A stretch of DNA of 64,000 bases from Massilia sp. 9I (GCF_902506415.1 NZ_LR733275.1:1524448-1588447), one strand, 5' to 3'; positions 51,818 through 61,009 are shown, counted from the stretch's first letter. Numbers and translations: made by a program. Notes: generated from the letters alone by a model not told the origin.

Positions 51818-52408
51818 ATGACAAGCATGATGACCATCACCCCAGAGACCGCCGACCACGAGCTGCTGCGCCTGACGCACGCAGGCCGCGCCGACGCCTT
51901 TACGGCGCTGTACCGGCGCCACCAGGGTCCGCTGTACCGCTACGCGCTGATGCGCTGCGGCGCGCCCGAGATGGCGGCGGACGTGGTGCAGGAAGCCTTC
52001 ATGGGCCTGCTCACGCAGCGTTTCGCCTTCGATCCGCTGCGTGGCCAGCTGCAGCACTTCCTGTTCGGCGTGGCGCGCAACCTGGCCCTGAAACTGGAGG
52101 AATCGCGTCAGCGCCAGGTGGCGCTGCCGGAGCCCGACGAGGATGGTGAGCTGGAGCTGGACGTGGCCGTTGATGGCGCCGAGCCGCTCGCCAGCCTGCT
52201 GGGCAACGAGGCAGCCGAGGAAGTAAGGCGGGCCCTGAGCCTGCTGCCGGCGCACTACCGCGACGTGGTCATCCTGTATGAACTGCATGAACTGTCGTAC
52301 CAGGAGATCGCCACGGTCTGCCAGGTCGACATCGGCACCGTCCGCTCACGCTTGTCGCGTGGCCGGGCGGCCCTGGCGAAGCGCCTCCGGGCGCATGCGC
52401 CTGCCTAG
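51818..52408 (+). CDS. RNA polymerase ECF sigma factor
   Basis: A 196-residue sigma-70 family factor with region 2 (DAFTALYRRHQGPLYRYALM, then RCGAPEMAADVVQEAFMGLL) and region 4 (LLPAHYRDVVILYELHELSY and the recognition helix in QVDIGTVRSRLSRGRAALAK). ATG 51818 is preferred, with 51827 and 51830 as close alternatives; the frame is open further, to 51668, but without conserved content. It starts an operon with a single-TM protein and a secreted protein, the layout of ECF sigma/anti-sigma pairs. Confidence 0.92.
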   Translation: MTSMMTITPETADHELLRLTHAGRADAFTALYRRHQGPLYRYALMRCGAPEMAADVVQEAFMGLLTQRFAFDPLRGQLQHFLFGVARNLALKLEESRQRQVALPEPDEDGELELDVAVDGAEPLASLLGNEAAEEVRRALSLLPAHYRDVVILYELHELSYQEIATVCQVDIGTVRSRLSRGRAALAKRLRAHAPA

Positions 52409-52424
52409 CGAATGGATGGAGTAG

Positions 52425-52916
52425 ATGATGGACATGAATGACAACCCGGATGCAAAGCTGGCCGCCGCCTTCGCGGCGCTGCGCGGCGAGCTGGCCGGCC
52501 AGGACACCCCGCGCTGCGTGGAAAAGGAACTGCTGCAGGCTTTCGAGCGCCAGTTCAAGCCGAAGCGCCGCTGGTACCAGGCCCTGAGCCTGCCCCAATG
52601 GGGCACGGCCGGCGCCCTGTGCTCGCTGACCGCCGTGGTGCTGCTGGTGGCGCAATCGCCGCACGAAGCGGTGCGCGTGGGCAGCCAGCCGCTGGTCAGC
52701 TTCGACAACGGCGCCGCCTTCGTCGCCCTGGATTCGCTCGAACGGATCGAAGCCGAACCCGATGCCCAGCTGGTCGAGGCCGAGGTGCCGCGCACCGCGC
52801 TGGCGCCGCTCGGCCTGTCAGTCAGCCCGGAAAACGCGGCCGATACCGTGCGCGCCGAAATGCTTGTCGCCGCTGACGGCCACCCGCTGGCCGTGCGGCT
52901 CAGTTCTGCGAACTAA
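52425..52916 (+). CDS. single-TM protein, putative anti-sigma factor
   Basis: A 163-residue protein, 16 bp after the sigma factor gene and with GGAG before its ATG. Residues 1-58 are cytosolic and helical (AKLAAAFAALRGELAGQDTP), one membrane helix follows (about 62-80) and the rest is periplasmic and acidic. No zinc-binding HxxxCxxC motif is present, so it is not a ZAS-type anti-sigma; the assignment rests on topology and gene order. Confidence 0.65.
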   Translation: MMDMNDNPDAKLAAAFAALRGELAGQDTPRCVEKELLQAFERQFKPKRRWYQALSLPQWGTAGALCSLTAVVLLVAQSPHEAVRVGSQPLVSFDNGAAFVALDSLERIEAEPDAQLVEAEVPRTALAPLGLSVSPENAADTVRAEMLVAADGHPLAVRLSSAN

Positions 52917-52945
52917 TACCCACAATTCACCAACAAGAGGATGCC

Positions 52946-54070
52946 ATGATGACGAAGAAGATCTTGATTGCAGCACTGCTGACCAGCGCCCTGGCGCCGG
53001 CCCTGGCCGACGAGATGGGCTACGAGGACGCGCCGCGCACCGAGCGCCGCATCGTCACCCGCAGCGCAGGCGACCTGCCCGTCCGGCTCGGCAATCTGGA
53101 TGCGCTGGCAGTGCTGGACGGGATCGACAGCCACGCGCTGCTGGTTCACCACGCGAAAATGGTCAAGAACGCGCCCTACAGCGCCGAGATGGTCTCGGAG
53201 AAGGTCCAGACCCTGAGCGACGGCAACCAGATCGTCAAGAAGAGCAGCACCAAGAGCTACCGCGACAGCGCCGGCCGCAGCCGCACCGAAATGCGCAGCC
53301 CCGAAGGAGAGCTGGTGGCCGTGACGATCAACGATCCGGTGGAAGGCGCGCGCTACATCCTGCGTCCGCGCGACAAGAGCGCGATCAAGGTCTCGGCGCC
53401 GAACAGCACCGTCGTCGTGGCGCGCGAACAGGCGCGCGCCGCAGCGGCGCAAGCACGCGCGGCCAGCACCGAAGCGCGCGTCGCCGGCGCCCAGGCCCGC
53501 GTGGCCGCCGAACAGGCGCGCGCCCGCATCGAAGAACTGCGCCGCGAAGGCAAGCTGCCGGAGGGCGAGCGCGTGATCATCAAGCAGGTCGAGCGCTCCG
53601 GCGGCGTCGGCGGCGAGCACAAGGACGTGCAGATCCGCATCGCCCAGGTGGCGGCGGCCCAGGCCGCGGCGCGCGTGGCGCCGGTGATCGCCGGCGCGAT
53701 CGGCGAGCACAAATGGGCCTCGAAAGCCGAATCGAAGGACCTGGGAAGCCGCGATTTCAATGGCGTGAAGGCCAACGGCACCCTGCGCAGCTACGAGATC
53801 CCGGCCGGCGAGATCGGCAACCGCAACGCCATCGTGGTCAGCACCGAGACTTGGATCTCGCCGGAACTGCAGGCCGTGGTGTACCAGAAGCGCAGCGATC
53901 CGCGCAGCGGCGAGTCGGTGTTCCGCCTGGAAGACCTGAAGCGCGAGGAGCCGGCCGCAAGCCTGTTCACCGTGCCTTCGGATTACACGGTTAAGGACAC
54001 CGCGGCGATCGCCAAGGAAGCGGCCGAAAAGGCGGCGGCGGCGCGCGCCAAGGCCGATCGCAACGGTTGA
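52946..54070 (+). CDS. secreted Ala-rich coiled-coil protein of the sigma operon
   Basis: A 374-residue exported protein (signal MTKKILIAALLTSALAPALA). The centre (about 150-200) is an Ala/Arg/Glu-rich helix (EQARAAAAQARAASTEARVA) likely to form a coiled coil. The flanking parts are beta-rich, with VQTLSDGNQIVKKSSTKSYR and RDFNGVKANGTLRSYEIPAG. Third gene after the sigma and anti-sigma-like genes, 29 bp from the latter, and followed by a strong terminator. Its function is unknown; it may be the stimulus-related or effector protein of the system. Confidence 0.72.
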   Translation: MMTKKILIAALLTSALAPALADEMGYEDAPRTERRIVTRSAGDLPVRLGNLDALAVLDGIDSHALLVHHAKMVKNAPYSAEMVSEKVQTLSDGNQIVKKSSTKSYRDSAGRSRTEMRSPEGELVAVTINDPVEGARYILRPRDKSAIKVSAPNSTVVVAREQARAAAAQARAASTEARVAGAQARVAAEQARARIEELRREGKLPEGERVIIKQVERSGGVGGEHKDVQIRIAQVAAAQAAARVAPVIAGAIGEHKWASKAESKDLGSRDFNGVKANGTLRSYEIPAGEIGNRNAIVVSTETWISPELQAVVYQKRSDPRSGESVFRLEDLKREEPAASLFTVPSDYTVKDTAAIAKEAAEKAAAARAKADRNG

Positions 54071-54090
54071 TCGCCGGCGCGGAAAACGAA

Positions 54091-54116
54091 AACGGCGCCC
54101 TTGGGCGCCGTTTTTT
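54091..54116 (+). terminator. Rho-independent terminator of the sigma factor operon
   Basis: AACGGCGCCC and GGGCGCCGTT pair perfectly across a 2-nt gap, and the stem runs into six Ts. It begins 20 bp after the stop at 54070. With the A-run on the other side it could also work for the convergent gene at 54136. Confidence 0.9.
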
Positions 54117-54135
54117 CATGCCTGCCGCGGAAGCT

Positions 54136-54624
54136 TCAGGACTTCTTGTGCAGGATGGTCTTGTTGAACCAGTCCTCGATCATGCGCTTCTCGTAGCGCA
54201 GCCGGTCGCCGTCGGTCAGGCGGTTGATGCGGTTCAGATAGTTCATGTCGGTCAGCCTTTCCTTGCCGCTGGCGACCACCTGGCCATTGCTGGTGAGGGT
54301 GTAGCGCAGGTCCATGATCGGCCAGTCGGCGCCGCCCTTCAGGATGCGCAGGTCGCGGCCGCTGCGGCTGTTCGGGTACTCGCGGCCGGCCAGGTCGATG
54401 TCGGTGACTTCCACCGTCAGGTCCTGCCCCGGCGGCAGCTGCTTGCCGATTTCGGCGAAGAACCCGGCCAGGTCGTCCAGCACCTCCTTGCGCTCCCACT
54501 GCGCGAACGGCAGGTCGGAGAACTTGTCGGATTCCACATAGTTGACGGTCACGCCCGCCGAGGCGGCGCCGGCGCTCAGCGCGAACAAGCCAGCCAGGGC
54601 CACCTTGCCAATCACGGATTTCAT
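54136..54624 (-). CDS. DUF3016 domain protein, exported
   Basis: A 162-residue protein with a signal peptide (VIGKVALAGLFALSAGAASA). The DUF3016 core is seen in VNYVESDKFSDLPFAQWERK, then LTVEVTDIDLAGREYPNSRS and RYEKRMIEDWFNKTI. GAAAGGGAAA before ATG 54624 fixes the start; an earlier in-frame Met has no ribosome site. Periplasmic, unknown function. Confidence 0.88.
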   Translation of the reverse strand: MKSVIGKVALAGLFALSAGAASAGVTVNYVESDKFSDLPFAQWERKEVLDDLAGFFAEIGKQLPPGQDLTVEVTDIDLAGREYPNSRSGRDLRILKGGADWPIMDLRYTLTSNGQVVASGKERLTDMNYLNRINRLTDGDRLRYEKRMIEDWFNKTILHKKS

Positions 54625-54784
54625 CGCTTTCCCTTTCAATATTTCGTACTGGTTCATGTTCCGAATATACGCCCTTTACGCGGCCTTTCCAGTACCCCTT
54701 TGTCGAAGTTTTGTATCCAAATGTTAGGCCCCGCACACCCGCTTTTGCCGGCTGAGCCGACAATGGCACGGAGGAGGTCGCATC

Positions 54785-55525
54785 GTGCCAGAAGGACCAT
54801 CACTATATATCTTGAAGGAACTGGTTACCGGCTTTACGGGCCAGGACATCGTGCGCGCCGACGGCAATGTGCGCGCCATCGATCCGGCGCGCCTGGTCGG
54901 CCAGCGCATCGAGGCCATCCACACTTGGGGCAAGCACCTGCTCATCGAGACGGCCGAGATGGTGGTGCGGGTCCACTTCCTGCTGTTCGGCACCTACCGC
55001 ATCAACGAAGGGCGCGAGGGCAAGACGCCGCGCCTGTCGATCGAAACCGCCAAGGGGGACGTACTGAACCTCTACGCCTGCCAGGTCAAGGAAATCGACC
55101 GCGCCACCTATGAGGCCTACGATTTCAGCGCCGACGTCATGTCCGATTCCTGGGACCCGAAGAAGGCGCGCAAGAAGCTGCGCGCCAACCCGGACATGCT
55201 GGCCTGCGACGCCCTGCTCGACCAGGACATCTTTTCCGGGGTCGGCAACATCATCAAGAACGAGGTGCTGTTCCGCATCCGGGTGCATCCACTGTCGACC
55301 GTCGGCGCCCTGCCCGCACCCAAACTACGGGCCCTGGTCGAGGAGGCGCGTCAATACAGCTTCGACTTCCTGGAATGGAAACGTCAATACGTGCTCAAGC
55401 AGCATTGGCTGGCCCACGCCAAGCGGACCTGCCCGCGCTGTCACATTCCATTCAAGAAGGCGCATCTCGGAACCAGCAATCGCCGTAGTTTTTACTGTGA
55501 AAACTGCCAGAAGCGCTACATTTGA
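54785..55525 (+). CDS. nei: formamidopyrimidine-DNA glycosylase / endonuclease VIII (Nei-like)
   Basis: A 246-residue base-excision repair glycosylase/AP lyase. The mature N-terminus is Pro-Glu-Gly-Pro (the catalytic Pro2 and Glu3), followed by SLYILKELVTGF. The H2TH region has VGNIIKNEVLFRIRVHPL and the C-terminal zinc finger CPRCH...CENCQKRY is complete. The start is GTG, not ATG, with GGAGGAGG eight bases before it. The protein would remove oxidised pyrimidines or FaPy bases. It is single, divergent from the DUF3016 gene. Confidence 0.93.
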   Translation: MPEGPSLYILKELVTGFTGQDIVRADGNVRAIDPARLVGQRIEAIHTWGKHLLIETAEMVVRVHFLLFGTYRINEGREGKTPRLSIETAKGDVLNLYACQVKEIDRATYEAYDFSADVMSDSWDPKKARKKLRANPDMLACDALLDQDIFSGVGNIIKNEVLFRIRVHPLSTVGALPAPKLRALVEEARQYSFDFLEWKRQYVLKQHWLAHAKRTCPRCHIPFKKAHLGTSNRRSFYCENCQKRYI

Positions 55526-55708
55526 GTGCGTTTTACTGTCTTTCCCTTATTTATTTCACATAGCTTTCGGCTTCGTGACATCGTTAACCAACACTTTTAA
55601 TGTTGCCTGTTGTTAAGGGCTAATGGTCGTACTACAATCGATTTGACTTGCGGCTACATATCTGCCGCTCGATTGTGCGAATGATCAACCCACGGTAACG
55701 GTAACCCT

Positions 55709-57214
55709 ATGTCCTTCCTCTCCAATGCGGCGCCCAAGCTGGCTCCATGGAAAGTCCTGCTGGTCGACGACGAGCCGGATATCCATGACATCACCAAGCT
55801 GACCCTGTCCCGCTTCCGCCTCGACGGACGCGCGCTGAGCTTCGTGCACGCCTACAGCGGCGCCGAGGCCAAGGAAGTGCTGGCGCGCGAGCAGGACATC
55901 GCGCTGGTCTTCCTCGACGTGGTCATGGAAAGCGAGGACAGCGGCCTGGAAGTGGCGCGCTGGATGCGCCAGGACCTGGACAACCAGTTCACCCGCATCG
56001 TGCTGCGCACCGGCCAGCCGGGCCAGGCGCCGGAAGAACGCGTGATCGTCGATTACGACATCAACGATTACAAGGAAAAGACCGAGCTCGATCGCACCAA
56101 GCTGTTCACCACCACCTTTGCCGCCCTGCGCGCCTACCGCGACATCATGAAGGTCGAGGAAGCGCGCCGTGCACAACAGACCTACCGCGAAGGCCTGGAG
56201 CGCGTGATCGCCGCCTCGACCCACATTTTCCAGCAGCGTAACCTGAAGGATTTCGCCAACGGCCTGCTGCAGCAGGTGGTGGCGCTGCTGCGCCTCGAAC
56301 AAAGCATGCTGCTGCGCCTGAAGGGCGCGAGCGTGATCGCCGGCGAAAGCCAGTACGAGGTGCTGGCCCAGATCGGCGAGATGGAAGGCGAGGAGATCGG
56401 CCCCGAGCTGATCGCCCAGTTGGACGACGCGCGCCACAACCGCATTTCGCGCCTGCACGGCGACACCTATGTCGGCTACTTCCCGAACAACAGCGGCAAG
56501 GCTTCCCTGCTGGTGCTGAAAGGCGTGGAAGAGATCGCGGAGATCGACGCCCAGCTGCTCGAGGTGTTCTGCTCGGGCGTGGCGATCGCTTTCGACAACA
56601 TCCTGCTGAACCAGGAAATCACGGACACCCAGGCGGAACTGATCCTGCGCCTGGGCGACGTAGTGGAATCGCGTTCCAACGAAGCCGGCAACCACGTGCG
56701 CCGCATGGCCCAGGTCTGCCACCTGCTGGCCCAGGCTTCCGGCATGCCGGAAGACGAAGTCGCGACCCTGATGCACGCCGCGCCGATGCACGACGTGGGC
56801 AAGATCGCCACCCCGGACGCGGTGCTGCTCAAGCCGGGCCGCCTGACCGAGGACGAGTGGGAAATCATGAAGCAGCACCCGACCGTGGGCCTGCAGATCC
56901 TCGACGGCTCGCAGCGCCCGATCCTCAAGGCCGCCGCCGTGATCGCCCACCAGCACCACGAGAAGTTCGACGGCACCGGCTATCCGCAGGGCCTCAAGGG
57001 CGTGGACATCCACCCGTATGCCCGCATCGTGGCGGTGGCCGACGTGTTCGACGCCCTGAGCCACAAGCGCTGCTACAAGGACGCCTGGCCGGCCGAGAAG
57101 GTGACCGAGCACCTGCGCGAGGTGGCGGGGCATCACCTGGATCCGTATTACGTGGATCTGCTCATCAAGAACATGGACAAGGCGCTGGAGATCAATGAGG
57201 CGTGGCCGGATTGA
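55709..57214 (+). CDS. response regulator with REC, DUF3369 and HD-GYP domains (c-di-GMP phosphodiesterase)
   Basis: A 501-residue protein. Receiver domain (about 14-140): VLLVDDEPD with acidic pocket, phospho-acceptor D70 in LVFLDVVM. A DUF3369 region follows (about 150-300). HD-GYP domain (about 310-495): HVRRMAQVCHLLAQ, MHDVGKIATPD, HHEKFDGTGYPQGL, all metal ligands and the GYP motif intact. It should hydrolyse c-di-GMP when phosphorylated. The convergent histidine kinase at 57401 is the natural candidate for its partner. Confidence 0.94.
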   Translation: MSFLSNAAPKLAPWKVLLVDDEPDIHDITKLTLSRFRLDGRALSFVHAYSGAEAKEVLAREQDIALVFLDVVMESEDSGLEVARWMRQDLDNQFTRIVLRTGQPGQAPEERVIVDYDINDYKEKTELDRTKLFTTTFAALRAYRDIMKVEEARRAQQTYREGLERVIAASTHIFQQRNLKDFANGLLQQVVALLRLEQSMLLRLKGASVIAGESQYEVLAQIGEMEGEEIGPELIAQLDDARHNRISRLHGDTYVGYFPNNSGKASLLVLKGVEEIAEIDAQLLEVFCSGVAIAFDNILLNQEITDTQAELILRLGDVVESRSNEAGNHVRRMAQVCHLLAQASGMPEDEVATLMHAAPMHDVGKIATPDAVLLKPGRLTEDEWEIMKQHPTVGLQILDGSQRPILKAAAVIAHQHHEKFDGTGYPQGLKGVDIHPYARIVAVADVFDALSHKRCYKDAWPAEKVTEHLREVAGHHLDPYYVDLLIKNMDKALEINEAWPD

Positions 57215-57251
57215 TAGGCCGTACGCTTCCTTGAATCAGTAACAGTTGAGC

Positions 57252-57354
57252 CGTCATCCCGGCGAAGGCCGGGATCCAATTCCGTCGTGTACTACCAGCG
57301 CAACCGCAGCCGGTACAGTGGCAAACTTGGGTCCCGGCCTTCGCCGGGACGACG
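57252..57354. repeat. REP-type palindromic element (two inverted units)
   Basis: CGTCATCCCGGCGAAGGCCG at 57252-57271 and CGGCCTTCGCCGGGACGACG at 57335-57354 are inverted copies, and each has its own CCCGGC-GAAG-GCCGGG hairpin. This is the familiar proteobacterial REP/BIME type. It fills the 186-bp gap between two convergent genes and can serve as a terminator for both. Confidence 0.88.
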
Positions 57355-57400
57355 TTTACAGGTAGGTGATGGACTGGGGCGTCATCAGGATGCCCGTTCC

Positions 57401-59338
57401 TTACTTCTTCAACGACCGCGGGAACCGCAGGTGATACTGCAAGCCCTGCCCCGGTTCGCTCTCCGCCTTCACCGTCCCGTTCAGCGCCCCCGTCACCAGG
57501 TTGTGCAGGATGTGCGCCCCCAGCCCGCTGCCGCCGGTTCCGCGCTTGGTGGTGAAGAAGGGATCGAACATCTTGCCCAGCGTGTCCTTGTCCATCCCCA
57601 CGCCGTCGTCCGCGTAGTCGAACACCACCTGCTCGCCCTCCAGCGCGGCGCGGATCGTGATGGTGCCCGAATGGTCGCGCTCGAAGCCGTGCAGCAGCGA
57701 ATTCATGACCATGTTGGTGACGATCTGCGACACCGCGCCCGGCGAGCTGTCCAGCACCAGGTCTTTCGGGCAGTCCACCTCCACCTTCACCTTGCGGCCC
57801 TTGAACTTGGGCTGCAGCGACAGCAGCACCTCGTTCACGTAGCTGCACAGGTTGAAGTTGCGGACGTCGCCGGATGACTGGTCCACCGCCACCTGCTTGA
57901 AGCTGCGCACCAGTGCGGCCGCGCGCTGGGTGTTGGTGGTCATGATGCGCAGCGACTGGTCGACGATGTCCAGGAAGGAATTCAGGCTGTCTTCCGTCAT
58001 CTGGCCGGCCGCCAGCTCCTCGCGCGTGAGCTTGAGTTCCTGCACCAGGTGGCTGGTGGCGGTGACGCAGATGCCGAGCGGGGTGTTGATCTCGTGGGCC
58101 ACGCCGGCCACCAGGCCGCCCAGCGAGGCCAGTTTCTCCTGGCGCACCAGTTCCGACTGCGCTTCCTGCAGCTGGTGCAGGGCTTCATTCAGCGCGGCGT
58201 TCTGCACTTCCAGGGTTTCCTTGGTCTTGCGGATCTTGCGGTCGGCCTGCATGCGCGCCAGCGCCACGGCGACGTGGCTGGCCATGAAGGCCAGCAGGTC
58301 GAGGTCGGCCTTGGTATAGATCACCTCCGGATCGTAGCTCTGCACCACCAGCACGCCGTAGGGCTGCTCGTGCACCAGCATTGGCGCGCCCATCCAGCTG
58401 GCGACTTCCTGGTTGCCGATCTGCTGCTTGACCAGGCCGTTGGCGGCGAGGTGGCGGAAGCTGGTCGCGTCGTGGAGCTGGGCCTGCTTGCTGGTCAGGA
58501 CATAGGAACACATGCCCTGGCCGAGCGGGAAGCGCTTGACCGGCACCTCGGCGTCCTTCTCGTCGACGAAATACGGAATGCTGATTTCCTGCGTATCGGG
58601 ATGGTAGAGGGCGATCAGGAAGTTCTTGGCCACCATCAGTTCGCCGATGATGCGGTGCAGGCTGGTGGTCAGGCCCTCGGTGTCGAGCGCCTGGGCCGAC
58701 AGGCTGGCGATCTGGTACAGCGCGTGCTGCACCTGCTCGGCGCGGCGGCGCTCGTTGACTTCCACCGCCAGCGCCGCGGTGCGTTCCTGCACCGCGCGCT
58801 CGAGCCGGTCCATGCTCTGCAGGCCTTGCAGGGCGAACGAGATGTGGTTGGCGATCTGGGAGAACAGCGCCTGGTCTTCCTCGCTGTAAGTGATGCCCTC
58901 GGTGTAGCTCTGGATGACCATTGCGCCCAGGGCCTGATGGTGCTGGTCGAGCAGGGGCACGCCCATCCAGTGCTCGGCGGCACTGCCCTGGCCCCACTTC
59001 ATCCCCTCACGCTCGCGCGCCTCGAAATCGTCGGCGGTGATCATCAGGCGTTCGCGGTTCACCAGCACCCAGGCGGTGGGCGACTCTTCCGGCGCGGCCA
59101 GGGTGATGCGCTCGAAGGCATCCGGCGTCTCGTCCTCTTCGTCGACGAAGTAGACGAAACGCACCGAACCGTCTTCCTGGTCCGACAGCGCCACATAAAA
59201 GTTGGCCGCATACATGATGCGGCCCAGGGCGCGGTGCACCGCGCCGATGAATTCGGTGATGTCGCTGCAGGTGGTCGAGAGCTGCCCGATTTCGAGCAGC
59301 ATCGACTGCACCGCTTCCAGCCTTGCCAGACGATCCAT
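57401..59338 (-). CDS. GAF-GAF sensor histidine kinase
   Basis: A 645-residue cytosolic kinase. Two GAF domains (about 20-170 and 215-365), a coiled-coil linker (about 365-405), HisKA with the phospho-acceptor H415 in VAHEINTPLGI, and a HATPase domain at the C-terminus (VTNMVMNSLLHGFERDHSGT, FDYADDGVGMDKDT, TTKRGTGGSGLGAHI). All catalytic boxes are intact. No transmembrane helix. It faces the HD-GYP response regulator across a REP element; the pair may form one pathway. Confidence 0.94.
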   Translation of the reverse strand: MDRLARLEAVQSMLLEIGQLSTTCSDITEFIGAVHRALGRIMYAANFYVALSDQEDGSVRFVYFVDEEDETPDAFERITLAAPEESPTAWVLVNRERLMITADDFEAREREGMKWGQGSAAEHWMGVPLLDQHHQALGAMVIQSYTEGITYSEEDQALFSQIANHISFALQGLQSMDRLERAVQERTAALAVEVNERRRAEQVQHALYQIASLSAQALDTEGLTTSLHRIIGELMVAKNFLIALYHPDTQEISIPYFVDEKDAEVPVKRFPLGQGMCSYVLTSKQAQLHDATSFRHLAANGLVKQQIGNQEVASWMGAPMLVHEQPYGVLVVQSYDPEVIYTKADLDLLAFMASHVAVALARMQADRKIRKTKETLEVQNAALNEALHQLQEAQSELVRQEKLASLGGLVAGVAHEINTPLGICVTATSHLVQELKLTREELAAGQMTEDSLNSFLDIVDQSLRIMTTNTQRAAALVRSFKQVAVDQSSGDVRNFNLCSYVNEVLLSLQPKFKGRKVKVEVDCPKDLVLDSSPGAVSQIVTNMVMNSLLHGFERDHSGTITIRAALEGEQVVFDYADDGVGMDKDTLGKMFDPFFTTKRGTGGSGLGAHILHNLVTGALNGTVKAESEPGQGLQYHLRFPRSLKK

Positions 59339-59439
59339 TACTTCCCCAAAGTAATTAAATGCATAGGGGAAATATTAACAGCTCAGCCGTGGCGGCCGAA
59401 GCCTTATCTTCCGGACTGTGGCGTTAGGTATTCACCCGC

Positions 59440-59943
59440 TCAACCCCGTGGCGCGCGGAAATCGTTTTCGATCCAGGCGTGGGCCGAGGCCGGGGTCAGC
59501 TTGAAACCGGCCGAGACCCGCACCTTGGCCACCTGCTCGCCCATCTCGTCGGTGGCGGCCAGGATCGCGTACGGGTCGTCGTCGTCCGGCACGATGTCGA
59601 GCGTCACCTTCAGCTCGCCGTTCTCGGTCGACACGGTCGTGTTCTTGTGCAGGATGGCGTGCAGGTGCTGCTCGTGGCGGCGGATCACCTCCGATGCCGT
59701 CTTGATCAGCGTATTGAAGGCGTTGACGTCGAGCGGCTTCGGGTTTTTCTTGTCGCGGCCCATGGTCCAGGGCCCGACCAGGGCCGGTTCCCGCTCGCCG
59801 TCCTTGTACATCGCGACGGCCCAGCCCTCGTCGTCGTCGTTCTTGATCACGCGCGCGGTCCAGCCGTTGCCCTGCCACAGGCGGGCTTCCTGGACGAGGG
59901 CGTCTTCCCCGCCGTCCTGCTCGTGTTCGTCATGGTCGTTCAT
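59440..59943 (-). CDS. hypothetical acidic protein
   Basis: A 167-residue soluble acidic protein: NDHDEHEQDGGEDALVQEAR at the start, then GNGWTARVIKNDDDEGWAVA and the end SAHAWIENDFRAPRG. The pattern suggests an alpha-beta fold with an acidic N-terminal tail. No family recognised; it looks like a conserved hypothetical of this bacterial group. Leftward, 101 bp upstream of the kinase gene. Confidence 0.65.
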   Translation of the reverse strand: MNDHDEHEQDGGEDALVQEARLWQGNGWTARVIKNDDDEGWAVAMYKDGEREPALVGPWTMGRDKKNPKPLDVNAFNTLIKTASEVIRRHEQHLHAILHKNTTVSTENGELKVTLDIVPDDDDPYAILAATDEMGEQVAKVRVSAGFKLTPASAHAWIENDFRAPRG

Positions 59944-60034
59944 GGTCGTGTTTCCTTATGCCTCAAAGGAGAGATCATAGAGGAAACCGGCCCCATGAAG
60001 AAGCCCGTTTGGCTTAAGAAATGACGAGAAAAAC

Positions 60035-60265
60035 TCAGGCGTAGCGCGGACAGCGCCAGTCCGGTCCGCGCGGCGGCCGCACGGGCGGGCGCACGGGTGC
60101 CGGGCGCGGGTCGACGGCGGGAGACGGCGCCTCCCGGTTGAACGGATTGATGATGATCGGCGGGATGGCGGGTGGCGCCGATGGCGGGCCTTTGGGACCG
60201 CTGTTGGCCAACGCAGGATGCAGTACGGCCAGGTGGTCCCCCATATTCTGGATGACAGCTTGCAT
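60035..60265 (-). CDS. small proline-rich protein, function unknown
   Basis: A 76-residue protein. The first 20 residues are helical (MQAVIQNMGDHLAVLHPALA) and the rest is proline-rich with PPAIPPIII and RPPVRPPRGPDWRC. GGGGGATCC before the ATG at 60265 is a fair ribosome site. It may be real but is short and disordered. Confidence 0.5.
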   Translation of the reverse strand: MQAVIQNMGDHLAVLHPALANSGPKGPPSAPPAIPPIIINPFNREAPSPAVDPRPAPVRPPVRPPRGPDWRCPRYA

Positions 60266-60526
60266 AGGATCCCCCTGCTTCAGAACAGGCTGTCAGTATA
60301 GGAAAGGATTCGCCCAATGCAAGGCCAAATCGACCACCTTTGTTGCCTCGCGGTTGCATGATGCGCGGCATCCTTGCGCGACCCATTCATCGCGTCTGCA
60401 CGCGTCCCGGCGCGCGAAAAATGCAGCCTGTCGCAAAGCGATGGCCCGTGTGGCGGCCTGCGCTTACAGTTCAACCATACCGCAACGATATGCGCACAAC
60501 ACACCACTGAAAAAGAGAGGCCCGCC

Positions 60527-60904
60527 ATGAAAAACTTCGCCAAGATCGCCATCCTGTTCCTGATTGCCCTGCTGCTGTGGGACCTCGCTGTCGACAGTTC
60601 CGATTTCATGAGCTTCAACATCGACGGCGACGAAGTCAGCGGCCCGCTGGGCGCCTTCCTCGGCCTGCTGTTCGCAGGTGGCGGCGTGATCATCGCCGGC
60701 GTGGTGGTGCTGGTGGTGAGCGTGGTGCTGGCGGTGGTGTTCGCCGGCGTGGGCGTGATCCTGCTGGGCGCCCTGGGCGTGGCGGCGGTCGCCGTGGCCC
60801 TGGCGATCTCGCCCCTGCTGCTGCCGCTGCTGGTGCCGGTCGCCATCATCTGGTACCTGGTGGCGCGCAGCCGCAAGACCCGCGTGGTGGCGCCCGCCGC
60901 CTGA
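60527..60904 (+). CDS. small hydrophobic membrane protein
   Basis: A 125-residue, almost wholly hydrophobic protein: TM near 5-20, then an acidic stretch (VDSSDFMSFNIDGDEVSG), then long Val/Ala/Leu segments (about 45-112) and a basic tail. ATG 60527 is chosen, with AGAGAGG upstream. No family recognised. Confidence 0.7.
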   Translation: MKNFAKIAILFLIALLLWDLAVDSSDFMSFNIDGDEVSGPLGAFLGLLFAGGGVIIAGVVVLVVSVVLAVVFAGVGVILLGALGVAAVAVALAISPLLLPLLVPVAIIWYLVARSRKTRVVAPAA

Positions 60905-60923
60905 TTCCAGCCTCACCCCTTTC

Positions 60924-60949
60924 AAGCGGCCGGGACCTCCCGGCCGCTT
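60924..60949 (+). terminator. hairpin after the small membrane protein gene
   Basis: AAGCGGCCGGGA and TCCCGGCCGCTT pair perfectly over 12 bp with almost no loop. It starts 20 bp after the stop at 60904. No T tract follows, so it is a probable rather than proven terminator. Confidence 0.55.
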
Positions 60950-61009
60950 GCGCTTCCGGGCCCGGGCGGAACAGGTAGAATCGGCACAAGCCATCCCTGG
61001 GAAGCGCTC

